This document shows positions 1-7,270 of a stretch of DNA of 34,498 nt, in pieces. Within the stretch, counting starts at the first letter, position 1. Each line of letters begins with the position of its first letter. Source of the DNA: Fidelibacterota bacterium (GTDB lineage Bacteria > Fidelibacterota > Marinisomatia > Marinisomatales > Marinisomataceae); the NCBI GenBank assembly GCA_017856055.1, contig JAFMFP010000006.1, positions 1 to 34,498 on the forward strand. Reading direction: 5' to 3'. Position numbers and translations under genes: made by a program. The notes beneath the pieces are model-generated. The model was given only the letters and a program-made list of their open reading frames with translations, had not been told where the DNA came from and made no database searches.

Positions 1-152
1 AGAACTGCAACTGGAGTTAATTGCTCCATTTCAATAAATTGTTTGAAAAGTGTAAATCCAAGACCAGGATCGATGATTAAACATTTTTTATCTTGATAAA
101 CTATATAAGTATTTTCTTCAAGAAGCTCCGAGACAATTCTTTGATAATCCAA
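1..152 (-). CDS. MBL-fold metallohydrolase (glyoxalase II-like), N-terminal fragment, runs off window edge
   Basis: Minus-strand translation from a TTG at 152: LDYQRIVSELLEENTYIVYQDKKCLIIDPGLGFTLFKQFIEMEQLTPVAV, matching the N-terminal 'NxYxV...CLIIDPG' pattern of MBL hydrolases. The metal-binding HxHxDH motif lies outside the window. Confidence 0.6.
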   Translation of the reverse strand, partial: MDYQRIVSELLEENTYIVYQDKKCLIIDPGLGFTLFKQFIEMEQLTPVAV

Positions 153-154
153 CG

Positions 155-1219
155 TTAAATCCTATCATAAAAATATGGGAGCAAACTATTGATTTTATCT
201 TGAAATGAATGCGGGTTTAAGAACCTGATGGTTGCAGCGATTGAGGATAGTAGAGAGTTCCCATCTTGAGGAGTGAAACAAAATCCAGAAATTTGGTTAC
301 CATTCTTAACGTTAATAGTACTTTCAACGATAACAGTTTGGTTAAGTATTCTTCCATAAATACCCTGATCTCTACCAAATGAAAAGATTTCATTAGCTGA
401 CTTATGCTCAGTAAGTGCAATCCTATCATTATCTTTCAATAGTTTTATTACTTTTTCTTTTGAAGTAGGTTCCTTGACTTTTAAGTCAAACCAAACAACA
501 TGCATGTATTGACTATTTACGATCATAGCAGAAGAAAATAAATTAAGATCTAAATTTAATGTTGCAAAAAGTGCATTAGCATCTTTAGCATGATGAGTGC
601 CAAATACTTCATCTTTATGATCATTGACTGTTGGAGATGGTGCGAAACCTGAAGATTGACTAATATCACTACTTCTTCTAATACAGACAAATTTACCTTC
701 TGCTAAATTATCCGGACCATCAGATAATGCTAAAGTATTAACAAGACATGCAATGTTATGTGTATTACATGAAACAATCTGTAAAAACTGATCCTCAGAT
801 GATATAACATGATCATTAATACCTCTTGCATATTTTTTACCAAACCCATCTTCACTTCCTTGAGCTAAAAAGCCCTTCACTCTATCTTTATATGGTAAAT
901 AAAATTCTTGCTTATTTTTATTACCAAATCCCTTCGGAGTACAATCAATAACTACTGAAGCTCGAGAAATTGCTTCTTCCATTGTAAAATCAGGTTCAAG
1001 TCCAATTGCTTTGAATTCTTCAACTTTTTCTTTTAAAACTGAAAGCCTAGCACCTTTACGAATCAAATTTTTTATTTTAGGAGCATCAACCGTTAAAGGG
1101 GTATGCTTATGGAATGTTACTTCATCAATACCAAGTTTACTTTTTAAATCACACATAATTCCTATTAATGGCTCACCAATCGTACCAGTACCAACAATAT
1201 GAACAACTTTTCTATCCAT
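155..1219 (-). CDS. Type II (archaeal-type) glyceraldehyde-3-phosphate dehydrogenase-like protein
   Basis: N-terminal Rossmann GTGTIG; 'ASVVIDCTPKGFGNKNKQ..', 'FLAQGSED', catalytic 'IVSCNT', 'HH' and C-terminal 'QTVIVES' blocks align colinearly with archaeal GAPDH. SD AAGGAG lies just upstream; ATG at 1219 (the track start at 1222 is TTG). Confidence 0.8.
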   Translation of the reverse strand: MDRKVVHIVGTGTIGEPLIGIMCDLKSKLGIDEVTFHKHTPLTVDAPKIKNLIRKGARLSVLKEKVEEFKAIGLEPDFTMEEAISRASVVIDCTPKGFGNKNKQEFYLPYKDRVKGFLAQGSEDGFGKKYARGINDHVISSEDQFLQIVSCNTHNIACLVNTLALSDGPDNLAEGKFVCIRRSSDISQSSGFAPSPTVNDHKDEVFGTHHAKDANALFATLNLDLNLFSSAMIVNSQYMHVVWFDLKVKEPTSKEKVIKLLKDNDRIALTEHKSANEIFSFGRDQGIYGRILNQTVIVESTINVKNGNQISGFCFTPQDGNSLLSSIAATIRFLNPHSFQDKINSLLPYFYDRI

Positions 1220-1228
1220 CAAATCTCC

Positions 1229-1330
1229 TTAAAGTTTTTTGAAATTTTTAAAATTTATTAGAAACCAAATTGTTATTACACCAATGACAATTACTAACGA
1301 AAAAAGAAAATAATTAAAGTAGTTGTACAT
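1229..1330 (-). CDS. ccmD: CcmD-like single-TM small protein (33 aa), not in the ORF track
   Basis: MYNYFNYFLFSLVIVIGVITIWFLINFKNFKKL: one TM helix with a basic C-terminus. Its ATG directly abuts the ccmC stop (TAAATG), the usual ccmC-ccmD position. Confidence 0.6.
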   Translation of the reverse strand: MYNYFNYFLFSLVIVIGVITIWFLINFKNFKKL

Positions 1331-1969
1331 TTATAACTTAGATTCTTTTAAAGTTAAAATTTTGTTCTTCAAATTTACCATTGTAATCATTAAAAAAGTG
1401 AACACAAATAATGAAAAAAGAAAGTAATTTAGTATTCCAGAGGGCTGTTTATTCATCTCAACTTGAGGATGCAACTGAATTTCTTCTGCCCAAAAAGTTA
1501 CAGAGGTAAAAATGATTGGGATATCAATAAAGGCGATAATTCCTAAAATACTACAGATTAAAGCAGCTCTTTGTCTATAAAGACCTATATTTCTTAAAAT
1601 AAAATAACCTACATAGATTATAAAAAGCAGTAACGTAGTAATTAGTCTTGGTTCCCAAACCCAAGGTTTACCCCAGATAGGAGTAGCCCAAATAGGTCCT
1701 GTTACCAGCACTAATGCAATAAAGAGTGTCCCTACCTCTGCAGATGCTAAAGCAAAACGGTCATATTTTAAATCTTTTTTAAATAGATACAGAACACTTG
1801 AAATCATCACAAAAAAATAAGCCAAGAATCCGGACCAAGCAGCTGGAACATGAAGATAGAATATTTTTTGTGCCCATTCTTGTTCGGGAACCATCGGAGT
1901 AAAGAAAATTATGGCAATTAGGTTTATAAAAACTAAAAAAATGGTAATTATAAATAATGCTAAATTCAT
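1331..1969 (-). CDS. ccmC: Heme exporter protein CcmC
   Basis: 212 aa, about six TM segments; tryptophan-rich 'WGKPWVWEPRLITTLLLF' motif of the CcmC/CcsA family; sits in a ccm cluster. Confidence 0.9.
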   Translation of the reverse strand: MNLALFIITIFLVFINLIAIIFFTPMVPEQEWAQKIFYLHVPAAWSGFLAYFFVMISSVLYLFKKDLKYDRFALASAEVGTLFIALVLVTGPIWATPIWGKPWVWEPRLITTLLLFIIYVGYFILRNIGLYRQRAALICSILGIIAFIDIPIIFTSVTFWAEEIQLHPQVEMNKQPSGILNYFLFSLFVFTFLMITMVNLKNKILTLKESKL

Positions 1970-2629
1970 CTATTTCTTAATTAATGTACTAAAAAATTGA
2001 ACGCCCAATATAACCGAAATTAAACTGTAACTCAATAAAATCATAATGGAAGGTAAGTTGCTAATATTATCATCAATATATGTATTTGTAAAAATTCTAG
2101 AACTATTAATTAGAATTGGAGTCAGCAGAGGAAAAAAAATTAACGGGAAAAGAAAGCTCTTAATTCTTTCTGAAGAAGTAATTAAATAAATAATAATTGC
2201 CAATGAAATTATTGAGATATTAGAAATTAAAAATAAAGGGAAAAGTATTTTTAAGTCACTTATTGAAATCATAGGATTTAATAAAGAATAGAAAAGAAAA
2301 ATTAAAAATTCGATAATCAATAGCACAAATGTGAACACTAAAAGCTTACTTAAAAAAAATAAATGTCCATAAACAGGAGAAGAATAAATTAGATCATATA
2401 TTCCGAATTCTTTTTCTCTAGCAAAGGAATTCTCCACTACTTTTATTGATGAAAAAGAAATAATTATCCAAAAAAAACTACTTAAAATATTTGGATCATT
2501 TAAGAAAGTTAATGGCATAGAAAAAAATAGAAGTATCAATGAAGATAAAGCAAAAAAACTTATGTAAAATAAATTGAATGATGACTTTACCTCAATAATT
2601 ATTTCATTTTTGATTAAACTAAATAACAT
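1970..2629 (-). CDS. ccmB: Heme exporter protein CcmB (ABC permease)
   Basis: 219 aa polytopic protein with 'FAREKEFGIYDLIYSSPVYGHLFFLSKLL', typical of CcmB; overlaps ccmA. Confidence 0.82.
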   Translation of the reverse strand: MLFSLIKNEIIIEVKSSFNLFYISFFALSSLILLFFSMPLTFLNDPNILSSFFWIIISFSSIKVVENSFAREKEFGIYDLIYSSPVYGHLFFLSKLLVFTFVLLIIEFLIFLFYSLLNPMISISDLKILFPLFLISNISIISLAIIIYLITSSERIKSFLFPLIFFPLLTPILINSSRIFTNTYIDDNISNLPSIMILLSYSLISVILGVQFFSTLIKK

Positions 2630-3224
2630 TTTGTATTGACCCAGATTGAATTAGATATGTTGCATCTGCAATTTCTTTAAATAAATGATGATTGTGCGTT
2701 GAAAAAATCACAGTTTTATTTTCAGATTTAAATTTTTTGATTAATTCTTTTTGAGTACAGATTGAATCATCATCTAAATTTGAAAAAGGTTCATCCAGCA
2801 ATAAATAATCCCAATTTGTGCATAGAGCCATTAACATTTTATTTTTTTGAAGATTCCCTCTGGATAAATTTTTTAATTGTTTATCTAATTGTTCATTTAG
2901 ATTGAGCTGTTTCACATACCTATTAAATACTTCACAGTTAAAATCTGTTTCGTAAAGTGAAGTGATGATTTTAAGATTATCTTTAATAGTTAAATTTCCA
3001 ACTACATTATCCTTATCGCTTAAAAAAAATGTCCTAAATCCATTATTATTAATTTTTCCTCTATCAATTTCAGTAGTTCTGGAAAGACAATTAAGCAGGG
3101 TTGATTTACCAGATCCATTACTACCTATAATCATTATTATTTTACCTAAAGGAAAGTCTATAGAAAGATTTTTTAGAACATGATTTGAATCAAAGGATTT
3201 GTAAAGTTTCTTTGCAGATAACAT
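2619..3224 (-). CDS. ccmA: Heme exporter ABC ATPase CcmA
   Basis: Walker A GSNGSGKST, signature LSRGNLQK, Walker B YLLLDEPFSNLD; 201 aa; located between ccmF and ccmB. Confidence 0.88.
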   Translation of the reverse strand: MLSAKKLYKSFDSNHVLKNLSIDFPLGKIIMIIGSNGSGKSTLLNCLSRTTEIDRGKINNNGFRTFFLSDKDNVVGNLTIKDNLKIITSLYETDFNCEVFNRYVKQLNLNEQLDKQLKNLSRGNLQKNKMLMALCTNWDYLLLDEPFSNLDDDSICTQKELIKKFKSENKTVIFSTHNHHLFKEIADATYLIQSGSIQNVI

Positions 3225-3230
3225 ATGATA

Positions 3231-3314
3231 TCAACTTTTAATTAGAGGTCCAAAAACATATAATAAAACTAAAATATAACAGAAGAAGATAAAAAGCTGG
3301 TTAAATATTTCCAT
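3231..3314 (-). CDS. Putative 27-aa single-TM peptide between ccmF and ccmA, not in the ORF track
   Basis: MEIFNQLFIFFCYILVLLYVFGPLIKS; SD-like GGGAGTAGGA immediately upstream of the ATG; overlaps the ccmF 3' end by 14 nt and ends 6 nt before ccmA. Confidence 0.45.
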   Translation of the reverse strand: MEIFNQLFIFFCYILVLLYVFGPLIKS

Positions 3315-5280
3315 TCCTACTCCCGGTTGGCCAGAATGCTAAAATTGCACCCAAAATCATTATTATGCTTCCAATCCAAACCCAAGAAACTAATGGGTTT
3401 ATCATAATTTTAAAAAAACCTACATTTTTTTCTGCATCATAGGATGAAAAAATAGAATAAATATCTTTACTTAAATTTGAATTAATATCTAATTCACTAT
3501 GAGGTTGTCTTTGTTCCGGATCTGAATTCCAGTAAAAGTAGACTCTTTTCTCTGGATAAAGCTTACCAATAAAATTATTAGATGAAGAAATAATATCAAA
3601 ATCACTAATAAATGCGAAGTGGTTTCCTCTAGCTTCGCTGGTAATATCATTTAGTTTAAAAATGTAATTGGAAAAATAAATTTCTTCTCCAGGCTTTAGA
3701 CTAAATTCTTTCTCAGTTTCAAATGCTTTACCTATAAAACCGACAAACATCAAAGTCAAACCAATGTGAACTATGTAACCTCCTGAACGATGTCGATTCC
3801 TAACAAAAGTACTTAGTATTGAATGAAAAAAAGAGGATGACTTTCTATGCTTAAGAAAGATTCTATAAAACTCAGTAACTATGGCAGTCGAAGTAAAAAC
3901 AATACCAATTAAGGTTAAAAAAACATAAAAATCAAATTTATTAAAATATAAGATTAGATAGGCAGAGCCGAATGCAAAAGAAAATAAAGTTGGAGTTTTA
4001 AATTTCTTGACAATTGATTCTCTAGGTGTATTTCCCCAAGAAAGTAATGGACCCATTCCCATAAGAATCAATAATAAAATTCCTAAAGGAATATTTAAAG
4101 CGTTGAAATAAGATTGCCCTATATGAATTTTTTCATCATTCCATGCTTCAGAAAGAATTGGGAAAAGTGTTCCCCAAATTATTGTAAAACACATTATAAC
4201 GAGTAAAAAATTATTGATTAGAAATCCACCTTCCCTTGATTTAATGGATTCTATTTTATCATTTACAATTAATTTTGATTTATTAACAAAATACGTCCCT
4301 AGACTGATTAAAAATAACAGGATTAAAAACGCAAAAAATATTGGCCCTAAAGATTCTGCAGTAAAAGAATGGACTGAAGAAATTATACCGCTTCTTGTAA
4401 TGAATGTTCCTAGTATAACTAAAATAAATGAACCAGAAGCGAGAAAGAAATTCCAAGATTTTAAAATTCCTTTCCTCTCCTGAATGATAATAGTGTGGAT
4501 AAATGCTGTCAAAAGCAACCAAGGCATTAACGAAGAATTTTCAACTGGGTCCCAAGCCCAATACCCTCCCCAGCCAAGCTCATTATAAGCCCAATATCCT
4601 CCAAGAATTATTCCTGCTGTTAAAAAAGTCCACGTAAATAATGACCATTTTCTTATAGAATAGATCCATTTATTTGAGAGCTCGTTAGACATTAATCCGG
4701 CAATAGCCATAACAAAAATTATTGTCGTACCAATAAAGCCAAAATAGAGTGTAGGAGGATGAATAGCCATAGTCACATTTTGAAGAAGAGGATTTAATCC
4801 GTTACCATTGGAAACAATTATATCTGAGCTTACAGGTTCAAAAGGGTTGGCTATAAAATTATTTAACATAAGAAAAAATGCTAAAATTACATTAAGCATT
4901 AAAAAAGAAATATTTTTGATTGATGGTATTTTTTTTAAAGTACACAGTATAAAAAATATGGCATACAATGAAGTGATAGATGACCAAAATAATAGCGATC
5001 CTGCTTGCCCCGCCCATAAGGCAGTCATTTTAAAGAATAAAGGAGTTTCATAACTCGAATACTGTGCAACATATTGTAAATTAAAATTACTAACTAACAA
5101 TTCATTCAAAAGACAAAGATTCGAAAAAATAATACAAAAACTTTGTGATAACAAACTTCTCTCAATGACCTGTAAGTATCTCTGATCATTAGAATGTTTA
5201 TAAAGGACAAAAAGAAAAAAATTAAATAATGATAAAATTCCTGCTAGACTCAGGATTAAGCTTCCAATTTGTGAAACCAT
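3301..5280 (-). CDS. ccmF: Cytochrome c-type biogenesis protein CcmF
   Basis: 659 aa; WGGYWAWDPVENSSLMPWL heme-handling motif; multi-TM. Confidence 0.95.
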   Translation of the reverse strand: MVSQIGSLILSLAGILSLFNFFLFVLYKHSNDQRYLQVIERSLLSQSFCIIFSNLCLLNELLVSNFNLQYVAQYSSYETPLFFKMTALWAGQAGSLLFWSSITSLYAIFFILCTLKKIPSIKNISFLMLNVILAFFLMLNNFIANPFEPVSSDIIVSNGNGLNPLLQNVTMAIHPPTLYFGFIGTTIIFVMAIAGLMSNELSNKWIYSIRKWSLFTWTFLTAGIILGGYWAYNELGWGGYWAWDPVENSSLMPWLLLTAFIHTIIIQERKGILKSWNFFLASGSFILVILGTFITRSGIISSVHSFTAESLGPIFFAFLILLFLISLGTYFVNKSKLIVNDKIESIKSREGGFLINNFLLVIMCFTIIWGTLFPILSEAWNDEKIHIGQSYFNALNIPLGILLLILMGMGPLLSWGNTPRESIVKKFKTPTLFSFAFGSAYLILYFNKFDFYVFLTLIGIVFTSTAIVTEFYRIFLKHRKSSSFFHSILSTFVRNRHRSGGYIVHIGLTLMFVGFIGKAFETEKEFSLKPGEEIYFSNYIFKLNDITSEARGNHFAFISDFDIISSSNNFIGKLYPEKRVYFYWNSDPEQRQPHSELDINSNLSKDIYSIFSSYDAEKNVGFFKIMINPLVSWVWIGSIIMILGAILAFWPTGSRNGNI

Positions 5281-5687
5281 TATATTGAACTTTTATTTTT
5301 GAGATCACCCTCGTATCTAGATGCACATTTTGTCTGTAGATCTTCAGCAATGATTCTGTTATCGCTATAGGAACCAGTTACTACAACTTCTGCGTCATCT
5401 TTGAATAAATCAGGACGAATTCCATTATATTCAACTAGAACTGTATTTTCTGCATCATAAACATAGAATGATACCTCAAGTAAATTATCTGGATTAATTT
5501 TAATACTTTCAGGTAATATTCTACCTCCTAATTTCATTTTATTTATAGGTGAGACATTATCAGATAATTCAGAAACTGTAAAATATTTAACTGATGACAA
5601 ATTTCTTTCATCATATTGTGTTAAATAGATTGTCCATGATATAACGAGCATCATAGATAGTATAAGTGTTATATAAAACTTATTCAT
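5280..5687 (-). CDS. ccmE: Cytochrome c maturation heme chaperone CcmE, Cys-variant (CxxxY)
   Basis: 135 aa; N-terminal TM, OB-fold-like core (VLVEYNGIRPDLFKDDAEVVVTGSYSDNRIIAEDLQTKC), C-terminal KCASRYE in place of H-x3-Y. Confidence 0.88.
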   Translation of the reverse strand: MNKFYITLILSMMLVISWTIYLTQYDERNLSSVKYFTVSELSDNVSPINKMKLGGRILPESIKINPDNLLEVSFYVYDAENTVLVEYNGIRPDLFKDDAEVVVTGSYSDNRIIAEDLQTKCASRYEGDLKNKSSI

Positions 5688-7270
5688 TAAAAACTAAAGG
5701 ATTCTTCCCATTCTCCATAAACTGATTTCATTAAGTCAACAATCTCACCAAGGGTTCCACCATGGTCAGCAACATCAATAATATAATTAACTAAATTTTC
5801 ATTTTCTATACAGGCCTTTTTTAAAAGATCTAACTTTTCCTGAACAGCAGAATTATTTCTGCTATTTCTTATTGAATTTATTTTTTTTATCTGATCTTTT
5901 TCGGCTGCATGAGAAATCTTCAGAATTTCAATATCAATCTTCTCATCTTCTTCAACAAATTCATTAACTCCAACAATAATTCTTCTCTTGGAATCTACTA
6001 GTTCTTGAAATTCAGAAGCAGATTCAGAAATTTTTTTCTGAAAATATCCATCCTCAACAGCCTCAACAGTACCACCCATCTGATTAATTTCATCAAAATA
6101 TTTTAAAGCTTCTTCTTCAATTTCATCAGTTAGCTGTTCCACATACCATGATCCACCTAAAGGATCAGCTACATTTGGTACTCCCGTCTCAAATGCAAGT
6201 ATTTGTTGAGTTCTTAAAGCAATTTTTGCAGCTTTTTCTGACGGAAGAGCTAAAGTTTCATCAAGTGAATTGGTGTGTAAGGAATTTGTACCTCCTAAAA
6301 CTGCAGACATGGCTTCATAAGCGGTTCTTATTATATTATTTTCTGGCTGTTGAGCAGTTAATGAACATCCAGCAGTCTGTGTGTGGAACTTCAACTTCAA
6401 AGAATTTTCATTCTTTGCACCATATTCGCTTCTAAGCTTATTTGCCCAAATTCTTCTTGCAGCTCTATATTTTGCAATTTCTTCAAAAAAATCTTGATGA
6501 GCATTGAAAAAGAATGATAGCCTATGGGCAAAACTATCTATATCTAACCCTCTTTGAATGCAAGAATCAATGTAAGTAAAACCATTGTTCAGTGTAAATG
6601 CAAGTTCTTGGCCAGCAGTGGAGCCAGCTTCACGAATATGATATCCGCTTATTGAAACAGGATTATATAAAGGCATATTATTTGAACAGTATTCAATTAT
6701 ATCAACAACTAACTTAATTGATGGATTAGGAGGAAATATCCACTCTTTTTGTGCAATATATTCTTTCAAAATATCATTTTGCAGTGTCCCTCTTAATTTT
6801 GAAATATCTATTCCCCTTCTTTTTGCTAATGCCACATAAAAAGCAAAAAGAATAATAGCTGGACCATTAATTGTTTGAGAAACAGAAATTTTTTCTAAAT
6901 CTATTCCATCAAATAAAATTTCCATGTCATTAAGAGATGCAACACTTACCCCACAAACACCCACCTCCCCTACAGATAATTCATGGTCAGGGTCATATCC
7001 CATCAATGTAGGCATATCATATGCTACTGAAAGTCCAGTTTGTCCATTTTTTAATAAGTACTTATATCTTTGATTTGTTTCTTCTGGAGTACTAAACCCT
7101 GAAAATTGTCTCATAGTCCAAATTTTTCCACGATACATATTAGAATGGATTCCTCGCGTGTAAGGAAATTGCCCAGGTTTTAAAGAGTCTTTATTTTCAG
7201 AATAGAATTCCTTGAGTGTTTTACCACTTAGACTATTAAAGTTCTTTTCGTTATCTTTATTTGTACTCAT
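5687..7270 (-). CDS. Adenosylcobalamin-dependent acyl-CoA mutase, large/catalytic subunit (isobutyryl-CoA mutase-like; would be annotated methylmalonyl-CoA mutase)
   Basis: 527 aa TIM-barrel catalytic domain without a C-terminal B12 domain; TRGIHSNMYRGKIWTMRQFSGFSTPEETN, QNDILKEYIAQKEWIFPP, SISGYHIREAGST, HTNSLDETLALP. Phe and Gln occur at the positions of MCM Tyr89/Arg207. Confidence 0.9.
   Translation of the reverse strand: MSTNKDNEKNFNSLSGKTLKEFYSENKDSLKPGQFPYTRGIHSNMYRGKIWTMRQFSGFSTPEETNQRYKYLLKNGQTGLSVAYDMPTLMGYDPDHELSVGEVGVCGVSVASLNDMEILFDGIDLEKISVSQTINGPAIILFAFYVALAKRRGIDISKLRGTLQNDILKEYIAQKEWIFPPNPSIKLVVDIIEYCSNNMPLYNPVSISGYHIREAGSTAGQELAFTLNNGFTYIDSCIQRGLDIDSFAHRLSFFFNAHQDFFEEIAKYRAARRIWANKLRSEYGAKNENSLKLKFHTQTAGCSLTAQQPENNIIRTAYEAMSAVLGGTNSLHTNSLDETLALPSEKAAKIALRTQQILAFETGVPNVADPLGGSWYVEQLTDEIEEEALKYFDEINQMGGTVEAVEDGYFQKKISESASEFQELVDSKRRIIVGVNEFVEEDEKIDIEILKISHAAEKDQIKKINSIRNSRNNSAVQEKLDLLKKACIENENLVNYIIDVADHGGTLGEIVDLMKSVYGEWEESFSF

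Noticed and set aside
4214-4522. Plus- and minus-strand alternative-frame ORFs within ccmF
   Set aside because: Overlap the conserved CcmF membrane region with no independent support.
6148-6435. 95-aa plus-strand ORF opposite the acyl-CoA mutase
   Set aside because: Shadow ORF in conserved mutase sequence.
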